Source of the DNA: Candidatus Poribacteria bacterium | GTDB lineage: Bacteria > Poribacteria > WGA-4E > WGA-3G | Reading direction: 5' to 3' | Length of the DNA stretch: 53,123 bases | Assembly (NCBI GenBank): GCA_026710795.1 | Contig: JAPOQK010000058.1 | Coordinates: 1 to 53,123, forward strand | In this document: in pieces, positions 26,062 through 34,465 of the stretch | Position numbering within the stretch: the stretch's first letter is position 1 | Layout of the letters: every line of letters begins with the position of its first letter | The notes under the pieces: model-generated | What the model was told of the DNA's origin: nothing | The model's database searches: none | Seen by the model: the letters and a program-made list of their open reading frames with translations, nothing else | Made by a program: the position numbers and the translations under genes

Positions 26062-26081
26062 ATGGGAACCCAAATGAAAAC

Positions 26082-26218
26082 TATAGTAAACTTTTGAATT
26101 AATGGAACATTTTGATATGTAGATGGGAACTCCGATTCCCAACTATCACTGAGTTAAATCGCGATTCGGAGATCATTCCTACAGGGGCTTTGTATTATTA
26201 TTTTCTATGTTCACTATA
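26082..26218. mobile_element. 137-bp MITE-like element, copy B
   Basis: Terminal TATAGTAAAC and GTTCACTATA are imperfect inverted repeats. The element is an inverted, equal-length relative of 812-948. It sits about 95 bp before the Gfo/Idh gene at 26313 and could influence its transcription. Confidence 0.7.
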
Positions 26219-26312
26219 AATAACCCTGTAGGATTACTACTCAACTATAACCTTGTCAATTTCACATATTAATGTTATGCTTTACCAACCTATTGAAAAA
26301 GGAGAAATACTA

Positions 26313-27338
26313 ATGTATCGTGTCGGTATAATCGGATTAGGCAGCATCGCGTCCCGCTATTCAACACCAAATGACGCTCATCCCTACTGCCATGCAGGTG
26401 GAATTCGGCAATGTGACTCTACCCAGTTGGTCGCAGTAGCAGATATGTCACCAGAACGACAAGCAGACTTTAAAAGCACATGGGGACCTGGATTCCCTGA
26501 CAATTCCATCAATTACTATGAATCTGATACACAAATGCTTGAAAGTGAAAAGTTAGATATAGTCGCAGTCTGTGTGCGTGGTCCTCATCATTTTCAGGTG
26601 ATGCAAAATGTCTTAAGGGCGGATATCAAAGCAATTTTTCTTGAAAAACCTGCAGGATGTTCACTTGAAGAAGTAGACACTATGACCGCTGGTGCAGATG
26701 CCAAAGGCATTCCAATCGTTGTAGACTACACAAGGCATTGGGGACCGCATCTCATCAGACTCCAAGAGCTAATAAAGGGTGGACTTATCGGTGAGGTACA
26801 GAGTGTCATAGGGTATTGTGGCGGTGGTGTGCTCTCATTCTCAATACATACCACAGACATGATTTGCCAATTCGCTGGATACGACCCTATTTCAGTTACT
26901 GGATATGTTGAAGGTGGGGGTGATGTGCCAGAACATTATGAACCAGAACCAGCAATCGTAGGTTCAACTATAAAATTTGAAAACGGTGCCATCGGTTATC
27001 ATGTTGGAAAACATGGGGTTAGAGGAGGCTTTTCTGTAGATATTCTCGGTAGTGAAGGGACAGTCGAAACAGGATTTTACAGCAGCACAACTGTTCATAA
27101 AGATGGAAAATTGATTGATAACGCGACGCTTGAATTGCCTGAAAACGCGAGTCCGTTTAAAGTTGCGTACAAACAGATAACAGACTATCTTGATGGCGGC
27201 ACACCACCCGATTGCTCACGCGATGACTATACATCTGTCAATGAAATCGGTTTTGCTACTATTGAGAGTGGTATAACCGGACAGACGATCAATCTACCCT
27301 GTCAAAATAGGAAAAGACTAATCTATGCAAACGGGTAA
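26313..27338 (+). CDS. Gfo/Idh/MocA-family NAD(P)-dependent dehydrogenase
   Basis: A 341-residue oxidoreductase from the ATG at 26313, which is preceded by AAAAAGGAG; an upstream in-frame start at 26253 lacks a ribosome site and adds a non-family extension. The Rossmann motif is GIIGLGSIA (5-13), and the catalytic Glu-Lys-Pro is at 111-113 (FLEKPAG). The C-terminal substrate domain includes the His motif FSIHTTDMICQFAG. The family oxidises or epimerises sugars and cyclitols; the substrate is not determinable here. It is first in an operon with a GrdB-like selenoprotein (6 bp gap) and a putative metalloprotease. Confidence 0.9.
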   Translation: MYRVGIIGLGSIASRYSTPNDAHPYCHAGGIRQCDSTQLVAVADMSPERQADFKSTWGPGFPDNSINYYESDTQMLESEKLDIVAVCVRGPHHFQVMQNVLRADIKAIFLEKPAGCSLEEVDTMTAGADAKGIPIVVDYTRHWGPHLIRLQELIKGGLIGEVQSVIGYCGGGVLSFSIHTTDMICQFAGYDPISVTGYVEGGGDVPEHYEPEPAIVGSTIKFENGAIGYHVGKHGVRGGFSVDILGSEGTVETGFYSSTTVHKDGKLIDNATLELPENASPFKVAYKQITDYLDGGTPPDCSRDDYTSVNEIGFATIESGITGQTINLPCQNRKRLIYANG

Positions 27339-27344
27339 TCTGAT

Positions 27345-28079
27345 ATGGGTATGCCATTTTTACGCGAACTTAACCCAATAATCAGATTCTTTATGAGGTA
27401 TTATCCGGGTCAACGTTATTTAACATCACCTAACACACCACTAAGTTTACCGTTGAATGAATGTAAGGTTGCACTTATTACGACAGCGGGATTTTATCTG
27501 TCTGAACAAGATTCTTTTGAAAGTAATGATTGTTCGTATCGTGAGATCCCAAATTCTATACAAACACATGATCTATTTGGTGGTCATAAAAGTTCTGCTT
27601 TTGATGAACAGGGAATTGAAAATGATCCTAACCTTGCATTTCCAATAGATAGGTTCAAGGATTTAGAAAACGATGGTAAAATCGGTTCACTTAACCATAG
27701 ACATTTCAGTTTTATGGGATCAATTACAAAACCGAAACCTTTAATATATAAAACTGCACCTGAGGTTGCACAGATACTCAAAGCAGATTGTGTTGATGTC
27801 GCTTTCCTAACACCCGTCTGACCTATGTGTAATCAGTCTGTAGGATTGATACAACGTGCTGTTGAAGAAGTAGGTATATCAACAGTTTCAATTACATTGG
27901 TAGAAAGCATTACCAAAAGAGTAAAACCACCACGTGCCTTACTGGTACCATATCCGCTTGGATACCCACTTGGAGAACCGAATAATCCAACATTACAACA
28001 CGCTATTATAGCAGAGACATTAGCACTCTTTGAATGCGATGAAGCACCTCCAATTTTAAAAGCGAGTCAACAGAGATGA
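27345..28079 (+). CDS. GrdB-family selenoprotein (Sec at UGA 27819-27821)
   Basis: A 244-residue protein when the in-frame UGA is read as Sec159. It belongs to the glycine/sarcosine/betaine reductase selenoprotein B-like family: the N-terminal ECKVALITTAGFYL, RHFSFMGSI, the redox motif VAFLTPVUPMCNQSVGLIQ with Sec159 and Cys162 (UxxC), and the C-terminal PPRALLVPYPLGYPLGEPN. Sequence on both sides of the UGA belongs to one family and shares the frame. The protein is short relative to true GrdB subunits and no GrdA or GrdC partners are adjacent, so reductase activity on glycine or betaine is doubtful; a reductive or C-S/C-N cleaving role is inferred. The true stop TGA overlaps the next ATG. 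Confidence 0.85.
27819..27850 (+). promoter_or_regulatory. Bacterial SECIS-like hairpin after the UGA
   Basis: AUCAGUC (27832-27838) pairs with GAUUGAU (27844-27850) in a 7-bp stem with one G-U pair. The UGUAG loop starts 18 nt after the UGA and has G at its second position. Placement and loop fit bacterial SECIS elements. Confidence 0.75.
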
Positions 28080-29203
28080 AAGTAATGATCCGAGTTATTA
28101 AACATGCAATTGTCTTATCAATACTAATTATTCAATCAAGTTGTTATGTGTTTCTTTTTCAAAATCCAAGTAAAGTGACTTTTTCACAGTTACATCATAA
28201 GTATTCAGTGAATTTAGACACGACTTGGACAAAGGAACAAGCAGAAATGCTGTTAAATACCTATGAATCTATATATCAACGTTCTCCACATGCAACCCAT
28301 TCTATGACACCGTCCGCATGGAAAATGAGTAATGAAGATATTCAAGATGATGTATTGATAGAAACTGTGGACAGTGTAAAACACATTACTATTAGTAGTG
28401 ACGTATTTTCAAATGGAGAATCGTTAACACAAAATACTCAAGATGAATTCCTATACAACAAACGCCTTTTTCGTATTGTCGCGCAAGTCATAACTGACGA
28501 TTGGGCAAATATAGACGCAGTGAAACTGATATTAAATGATGGTACAGACAGATTTGCATTAGAACTCGTACTGAAAGAAATGTACGGTCTTAGTTTGGTT
28601 CGTAATGATACCCCAGAAGCCGATAAAATTAGGCAGAAATTACGTAAGTATGTAGGAGAAGTGAAAATATCCCAATTTACAAACCAAGAACTAATGATGT
28701 TAATGTCAATATATGAAAAATTTCCCGTAGCTTTGCGTAGAATACCGCGATTGAAATATCTTCTTCGTAGTCAACAAGCACCTTATGCAGGTTCAGCATG
28801 GATAGTTGCTGATTGTGTTGAATATTCCGCTCGGACATTTCGCATAAAGAATCAAAATGAGTTTCAACGAGTTATTCTACATGAAAAAGCACATTTCTTA
28901 TGGGAGTATGCCCTTAACGGAAAACTTAGAAAAACTTGGTCAGAACTTGGAGGGTGGCAAAAGGATTCAACCAAAAAATACGGATGGACAAAAACAAAAG
29001 AACGGAAAGAATTTGTTACAGATTATGCATACTCAAAAAACCCAAATGAGGATTGGGCAGAAAGTGTAGCATATTATCTTATCCATCCGAACAAACTTCG
29101 TTTGTGCTCTCTGGCAAAATACGAATTTATTGATCAGGCAATGCGGATGTATAACGATGGCAGTCTTCCATTCAAAAGACTGAAAGACCTAAATACATAC
29201 TGA
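28076..29203 (+). CDS. Putative membrane-anchored zinc metalloprotease
   Basis: A 375-residue protein with a hydrophobic N-terminus (about residues 7-28) containing Cys23, which could be a lipoprotein site, although QSSC is a poor lipobox. The C-terminal half has the zinc motif HEKAH (269-273, VILHEKAHFLWEY) and a downstream NPNEDWAESVAYYL, whose Glu329 is a likely third ligand; this spacing and pattern recall gluzincin-like peptidases. The middle region is not recognised. Its ATG overlaps the stop of the selenoprotein gene (ATGA), so the two are translationally coupled. The connection between a protease and the redox genes is unclear. Confidence 0.65.
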   Translation: MKVMIRVIKHAIVLSILIIQSSCYVFLFQNPSKVTFSQLHHKYSVNLDTTWTKEQAEMLLNTYESIYQRSPHATHSMTPSAWKMSNEDIQDDVLIETVDSVKHITISSDVFSNGESLTQNTQDEFLYNKRLFRIVAQVITDDWANIDAVKLILNDGTDRFALELVLKEMYGLSLVRNDTPEADKIRQKLRKYVGEVKISQFTNQELMMLMSIYEKFPVALRRIPRLKYLLRSQQAPYAGSAWIVADCVEYSARTFRIKNQNEFQRVILHEKAHFLWEYALNGKLRKTWSELGGWQKDSTKKYGWTKTKERKEFVTDYAYSKNPNEDWAESVAYYLIHPNKLRLCSLAKYEFIDQAMRMYNDGSLPFKRLKDLNTY

Positions 29204-29276
29204 TAACTACTCCTGTAGTACATATTTGGAGAAGATAATCCTCGCATTTACCAACAATAAGGAGATAGGAAACAGA

Positions 29277-30339
29277 ATGGACAGAATTAGAGTCGGTATT
29301 ATAGGGTGTGGCGGAATCTTTCGCAATCTCCATGCTCCATATTACCAAGAACCAACAAGACGCGCAGACATTGTCGCAATCGCAGACATAAACGAACAAT
29401 CTGCTACTGAACAAGCAGAACGATTTGGCGCGGACGGCATACACAGATTATCACGATCTTCTGGATAGAAACGATATAGATGCCGTTGATGTATGCGTTC
29501 ATCCACGTCCGCATCTTGAGATTACCCGTGCTGCTGCAAATGCTGGAAAACATATCTTGATGGAAAAACCGATGTGTTGCAACGTTGCAGAGGGTGATGA
29601 AATGATCGCAGCAGCAGAAAAGGCTGGAGTTCTCTTGATGGTCGCCTATATGATGCGATTTGATCCCGGATATATGAAACTCAAATCACTGCTTGATGAC
29701 GGTACACTCGGTACTTTACAGATGGCATATAATAATCAGATTGGATACTTTTCACCTGAACGACACCCGTGGCTTTTTGTTAAAGCGGAATCTGGTGGCA
29801 TGTTGGTAGAGCAAGCAATTCATAATTTAGATTTATGGTTGTGGTTATATGGACCAGCAACTTCTGTCTACGGATTTACAAGTCATGTCCCACTCGGTGG
29901 CACTTACCCACCACCTGAACAAGCGGTTGAGAATAATGCTGTGTTAACGGTACATTTCAAGAATGGTGGAATCGGCATGATGATAAAGAGTTGGGCTGCA
30001 CAAGTCGGACATAGCGGCAACGGTCTTGTCACAAGCAATGGCTCAGCGACAATGATTAGGAACGGTTTGCGTTGGAAAACACACGACATGGAATCTGCTG
30101 AAGAATTCACCGCACCAGTCCCAGATGATGACACCTATCGCAACATACCAGAAGCACAACGGAATGGACGTTATTGGGGTATAGCAGCGAAAGGTGCGAG
30201 TATTGATCATTGGCTGCAATGTATTGCAGGTGAAGCAGAACCAACTACACACGGACGTTTCGGTAGAGATGGTATTGAGTTGGCGGAAGCAACGTATCGT
30301 TCCTCACAAATCGGTGCGCCAATTTCGTTGCCGTTGTAG
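29277..30339 (+). pseudogene. Frameshifted Gfo/Idh/MocA dehydrogenase
   Basis: The N-terminal Rossmann half (MDRIRVGIIGCGGIFRNLH, ATG at 29277 after AAGGAG) runs in one frame to about 29430. The rest, from TAYTDYHDLLDRNDIDAVDV through HILMEKPMCC (catalytic EKP) to the stop at 30339, lies in the next frame. A one-base excess or two-base loss in the run TTTGGCGCGG near 29424-29433 explains it. Joined, the protein would be about 354 residues and full length for the family. No slippery heptamer is visible. A sequencing or assembly error is as likely as real decay, since the downstream part shows no further damage. Confidence 0.8.
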
Positions 30340-30390
30340 GTGCAATATTAAGAATCCAACGCAATTATAGGAGCGCATTAATTATAAGAC

Positions 30391-30425
30391 ACCTAAAATT
30401 GTTCGTTTATGTATTTTAGGTTTTA
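30391..30425. terminator. Bidirectional terminator between convergent genes
   Basis: ACCTAAAAT (30391-30399) and ATTTTAGGT (30413-30421) form a 9-bp stem with a 13-nt loop, followed by TTTT on the plus strand and A-rich sequence on the other side. It lies between the Gfo/Idh gene ending at 30339 and the phosphofructokinase ending at 30440. Confidence 0.65.
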
Positions 30426-30439
30426 CTATGAACGAACCA

Positions 30440-31642
30440 TCACACAATTTCGCCAATTTCAATACCGCGCTCTTCTGGGTTCCGCCTACGCCGAGGAAGA
30501 TCACCAAAAAGCGGACGGAAATATCCAGCACCTTCAGGCGACAGATGATACCTATCGGCATCGTAAAACCGAGGATCAAGACTGCGGCGGATAACATGTC
30601 CTGTTTCATCGCGTTTCAACACCCGATCAATAGGTAGCATAACCGGTTCAATACCCGCATCTGTCCGTGTAATTGTTGCCACACCATTAACCATTTCATC
30701 AGCAAGTGAGCGCACAGCAAGTGCTCCCGCCTTAATTGCGGTATCTCTATCCAACTCTGTTGGACTCCCGCACCTTTGCATGTATCCAAGTATCAACGCA
30801 CGGAACGATGAACTGGAAATTTCAGGCAACCGTTTCTTCATCGCCTCAACAATTATCTCTGAACAACCACCCGGTTTTGTATGTCCAAAAGCATCAAGTT
30901 CTGCCTGTGAGGTAATCATTAATTCTCCCGCATCATTTCGGATACCCTCCGAGACAACGACAATAACATTACCCTGTTCGGTATGTTTTTCTTTGATTGC
31001 TTCTGCCAACCTGTCAGGCTGGTACGGCACCTCAGGCACAACGATAAGGTCTGCCAAACCATAAGCAGCGGACAACGTCAACCACCCTGCATCTCTTCCC
31101 ATTGCTTCCACAATAATGACGCGATCGTGTGAATAGGTAGTTGTTCGCAAATCGCGGACTGCATCGATAACTCGACTTGCAGCCGATGGAAATCCAGGAC
31201 AGAAATAGTTGACCATTTTAGAATAATCAACCGAATCACCCTCAGGTGGATTAATTCCAACATCGTTATCAATGGTCTTTGTAACGAAAACTGTTGTGAA
31301 TTGCTCTGAAAGCGCGGTGCCAACTGATAGTGTGTCGTCACCCCCTATCGGGATGAGTCCACTTATGTCAAGTTTATTCAGACTGTCAATCGCTTCATCT
31401 AACTTATTCATGGCAATAAGGTTAGTACGCGAACTTTTCAAAATCGTTCCACCATGATTTTCATCAATCAAGTCAGGTGTCAAGGTAAAGTAGCGTCCAC
31501 CTTTTAAAACGCCTCGCCAACCTTCCATAAATCCAACCAATTCAAAACCAAGCTCTTCGGCTTTCAAGGCGATGCCTTTGAGGGTGGCGTTAAGCGCGCT
31601 GGTATCACCACCTCCTGTTAAAACACCTATCTTTTTTCGCAT
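30440..31642 (-). CDS. 6-phosphofructokinase, probably PPi-dependent
   Basis: A 400-residue PfkA-family enzyme that phosphorylates fructose 6-phosphate to the 1,6-bisphosphate. The nucleotide/phosphate motif is GGGDTSALN (10-18), the catalytic loop is KTIDND (122-127), and the phosphate-donor motif is GGDD at 100-103. ATP-dependent enzymes usually have GGDG and GTIDND; the Asp at the last position and the Lys before TIDND are the changes associated with pyrophosphate use. MGRDAGW, which binds the sugar phosphate, is present. AGGAG lies before the ATG. PPi use would make the step reversible; donor preference is inferred from motifs only. Confidence 0.88.
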   Translation of the reverse strand: MRKKIGVLTGGGDTSALNATLKGIALKAEELGFELVGFMEGWRGVLKGGRYFTLTPDLIDENHGGTILKSSRTNLIAMNKLDEAIDSLNKLDISGLIPIGGDDTLSVGTALSEQFTTVFVTKTIDNDVGINPPEGDSVDYSKMVNYFCPGFPSAASRVIDAVRDLRTTTYSHDRVIIVEAMGRDAGWLTLSAAYGLADLIVVPEVPYQPDRLAEAIKEKHTEQGNVIVVVSEGIRNDAGELMITSQAELDAFGHTKPGGCSEIIVEAMKKRLPEISSSSFRALILGYMQRCGSPTELDRDTAIKAGALAVRSLADEMVNGVATITRTDAGIEPVMLPIDRVLKRDETGHVIRRSLDPRFYDADRYHLSPEGAGYFRPLFGDLPRRRRNPEERGIEIGEIV

Positions 31643-31771
31643 AAAAAACTCCTAATTCCTCAACCGAAAGATTGAGATAAATATATGAATTCAATTATTG
31701 TCAGAACAACCTCTCTATTGTTCTGTTCCAAGCAATGTGCGACTACGTTGTCGTTCCATGTGAGAATGTTA

Positions 31772-33331
31772 TTATTTTATGACTTCAATTACTACAGGCT
31801 TATTTAAGGTAAGTGCTTTCTCCAACATGGGTCTAAAATCATCCATATCCTCTACGCGTAAACCGATTGCTCCAAATGACTCCGCAAATTGAACAAAGTC
31901 TGGATTGACCAATTCTACTCCAATACGCTTGCCAAATCGTCGTAACTGACCGCGTTCTATTGAGGTATACTGATTGTCATTCATCACAAGGGTAACCACA
32001 GGTAGGTCATACATCACAGCAGTTGCAAGATCTGGACTTGTCATCAAAAATCCGCCATCCCCACAGAGTGCCACAACCTTTCGCTGTGGATATGCAACTT
32101 GTGCACCGATAGCTGCTGTCAATCCAATTCCCATTGCAACCGATATACCTGAAAAAATATAACTCCCTGCGGAATATGTTGGGAAATGCGACAGTGCACC
32201 ATACCCTGTAATATTTACATCAACAGAAAGAAGTGCGTCACGCGGCATTACATCACGCATCTCTTTTAGGATACGTGGGGGTTCAATGGATGTAAATTGA
32301 CTCCTAAGCTGTTGTAATCCTTCACCCCAAGAACTCTTAAGTTGCTCATTACTAATAGCATCATTCAACTGTTGTAGGACTAATTTTGGATTTGCACCAA
32401 TTCCAACTGTAGCAGGATATTCCTTGTGAATTTCATCAACATCTGCTTCAATATGTAATAAGGGTTGTGGTATTTGAAGCGACCAATTTCCTGTGTCACG
32501 ATAAGTAAATCGTGTACCAATTGCAATTATCAGGTCCGACACTTTCATCGCTGCTTGTGCCACTCCATCACGGAAAAGACCGATGGAATATGGTGAATCT
32601 TCCGGCACTGAACCTTTCCCCATACCTGTCATCGCGACTGGTGCATCAAGTAATTGGGCAAATTGCATTATTTCTTCTGATGCACGTGTATGATTAATTC
32701 CACTACCAGATATAATAAGCGGACGTTCTGATGCTCTAATCAAAGCTACTGCTGCATCAATATCCTTAGAACTTGCCGTAGTTTGAATTCCGTTGTTTCG
32801 TGGTGGAATCGGTAGATTTACTTCATCCTGTAATGCATCTGTTGCCAACTCCATCAGCACTGGTCCAGGACGGCCAGAACGAAGTGACCTAAAAGCACGA
32901 TTTACTGCACTTGGAATCTGCTCAGCTCGTTGCACAATTTCAATATGTTTTGTCATTGGTGCAAACGCTGCTTTTTGATCTAATCCGTGAAAGCTCTTCT
33001 TTGGGTCTTTCTGTGCCAAGTATGATGGGTTTTGTCCTGTAATCCAAAGCACTGGTGAACACGCGGTATATGCTTCACAGATCCCAATGGAAGCATTATT
33101 AGCACCCGGTCCAGGTACTGTCATACATACTCCAACATTCCCTGTTGCACGTGCATATCCATCCGCCATAAAAGCAGTTCCACCTTCATGCCGAGTCACA
33201 TAGTGTCGAATATTGTCTTGGTTATTGTGCAACCCCTCATAGACAGTATCAAGATGGTTTCCCGGCAAACCAAAAATTACCTCAACACCTTGTGCTTTCA
33301 AACATTCGACAAAAAGATTCCCACCAGTCAT
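31772..33331 (-). CDS. TPP-dependent enzyme, acetolactate synthase-like
   Basis: A thiamine-diphosphate enzyme of about 519 residues. GGAAGGGA lies just before the ATG at 33331; an in-frame ATG 15 bases earlier is the less likely start. The N-terminal domain has the cofactor-activating Glu in YVTRHEGGTAFMADGYAR, the middle domain the usual PLIISGSGI, and the C-terminal domain the GDG motif VVALCGDGGFLM with NDNQY. Members include acetolactate synthase, benzoylformate decarboxylase and oxalyl-CoA decarboxylase; this one has no neighbouring small subunit, so a role in amino-acid synthesis is unlikely and a catabolic 2-oxo-acid reaction is inferred. It shares architecture with 44729-46366. Confidence 0.85.
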   Translation of the reverse strand: MTGGNLFVECLKAQGVEVIFGLPGNHLDTVYEGLHNNQDNIRHYVTRHEGGTAFMADGYARATGNVGVCMTVPGPGANNASIGICEAYTACSPVLWITGQNPSYLAQKDPKKSFHGLDQKAAFAPMTKHIEIVQRAEQIPSAVNRAFRSLRSGRPGPVLMELATDALQDEVNLPIPPRNNGIQTTASSKDIDAAVALIRASERPLIISGSGINHTRASEEIMQFAQLLDAPVAMTGMGKGSVPEDSPYSIGLFRDGVAQAAMKVSDLIIAIGTRFTYRDTGNWSLQIPQPLLHIEADVDEIHKEYPATVGIGANPKLVLQQLNDAISNEQLKSSWGEGLQQLRSQFTSIEPPRILKEMRDVMPRDALLSVDVNITGYGALSHFPTYSAGSYIFSGISVAMGIGLTAAIGAQVAYPQRKVVALCGDGGFLMTSPDLATAVMYDLPVVTLVMNDNQYTSIERGQLRRFGKRIGVELVNPDFVQFAESFGAIGLRVEDMDDFRPMLEKALTLNKPVVIEVIK

Positions 33332-33830
33332 TATATTCCCTTCCATATCACACTATTCACCATAGAATTGATTGCAAAATACACCAACAATTACAGGTAA
33401 CAATTAGTTATTTGTTATATTCAGATTTTCTTGTATCAAATAATATATGATTTCATTAATCTAAGCAAAATTTCTGCTGAACCAGTCCACTTTCTATTTG
33501 TTTATCTTTAGTCAGTACAACTTAAAAGATACTTCATCATTAAGTTTCTGTCAAGGAATATTCTTTGAATACATCATTATTTTATGTGGTATAGAATCTC
33601 GTGTTATGACATATTCAATAGATTTACAATAACAGGATCATGATTTTATTGAAAATAGTGGTAGCAAAGTAGTAACTGCCAAAAATGGTCATTCTAAAGT
33701 GAAACACTATCTCCAAATACTTACATCATGTAGGTGCGGTTTAACCGTACCTTTTTCTATTGCATCTATTTTTACAAAGTGCTAAATTAAGACATAATTA
33801 GTTATAGAAATAGTATTTAGGAGACATTAT
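33332..33830. other. Divergent intergenic region with hairpin and promoter
   Basis: No gene is seen. A hairpin at 33732-33750 (GGTGCGGTT / AACCGTACC, then CTTTTTC) resembles a terminator on the plus strand, though no plus-strand gene ends there. The cytochrome promoter lies at 33771-33798. The rest is AT-rich and featureless. Confidence 0.5.
33771..33798 (+). promoter_or_regulatory. Probable sigma70 promoter of the cytochrome gene
   Basis: TTTACA, a 16-bp spacer and CATAAT, 32 bp before the ATG at 33831, with AGGAG in between. It may also serve the operon that begins at 34466. Confidence 0.5.
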
Positions 33831-34394
33831 ATGCCTCGTAACTTTTTTATTATTGGTATATCAATACTCTTCATCGGAGTCTTAATTGCAATTGGGAATC
33901 AATCAGTAGAAAGTCAGGATGATATAGTTAAACGTGGTAAGTATCTTGTTGATGCAGTAGGTGCATGTGGACATTGTCATACACCGCGAGCTGGTGCTGA
34001 TTATGATATGGATATGTACCTGGCTGGACATCCAGCAGATGAAAAGCATCCACAATACAATTTCAGCATGATGGATCATAACATTTTTCTATTAGTTTCT
34101 CCCCAATTAAGTGCCTTTTCTGGTCCATTCGGAACGAGTTTTGCTACAAACTTAACACCTGACAAGGAAACTGGATTAGGTGAATGGACTGAAAAGATGT
34201 TTATTGATGCAATGCGAACAGGACATCATCAAGGCAATAAAGACAATCGGAAGATTTTTCCACCAATGCCAACAAAGCATTATGCCCTCATGAATGATGC
34301 AGACCTTAAGGCAATTTGGGCATACTTAAAAACAATAAAACCTGTCAAAAACGATGTAAGTCCAGTATTAAATAGCCGTGGAAGACCATATTAA
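33831..34394 (+). CDS. Membrane-anchored monohaem cytochrome c
   Basis: A 187-residue c-type cytochrome with an N-terminal hydrophobic anchor (about residues 5-22). The haem site is CGHCH at 46-50 (VGACGHCHTPRAG). A likely distal Met is Met146 in FPPMPTKHY. The segment TNLTPDKETGLGEWTEKMFIDAMRTG is typical of cytochrome subunits that accept electrons from periplasmic sugar or alcohol dehydrogenases. A second haem motif is absent, so the protein is shorter than the three-haem relatives. It precedes the catabolic operon by 71 bp in the same direction and could take electrons from an oxidation in that pathway (inference). Confidence 0.88.
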   Translation: MPRNFFIIGISILFIGVLIAIGNQSVESQDDIVKRGKYLVDAVGACGHCHTPRAGADYDMDMYLAGHPADEKHPQYNFSMMDHNIFLLVSPQLSAFSGPFGTSFATNLTPDKETGLGEWTEKMFIDAMRTGHHQGNKDNRKIFPPMPTKHYALMNDADLKAIWAYLKTIKPVKNDVSPVLNSRGRPY

Positions 34395-34465
34395 ATTACA
34401 TTTGTGTTTATTTAGTTAATCTGATAAATATACAATGTTCATAAAATAATGGAGAAAAAGGATTT

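Larger units (their letters stand above)
25541..26081. other. Gene-free spacer with promoter, palindrome and short repeats
   Basis: No credible protein gene is seen. The stretch contains a consensus promoter (25629-25657), an SD-like AGAAGGAGATATA near 25709-25721 without a start codon in range, an 11-base A-run near 25853, a palindrome at 25904-25918, and a repeat palindrome at 26033-26060. A 21-codon frame from the ATG at 25748 is possible but unsupported. Confidence 0.6.

Noticed and set aside
29424..29433. Programmed ribosomal frameshift in the Gfo/Idh gene.
   Set aside because: No slippery heptamer or downstream pseudoknot was seen, and the family is not known to use frameshifting.
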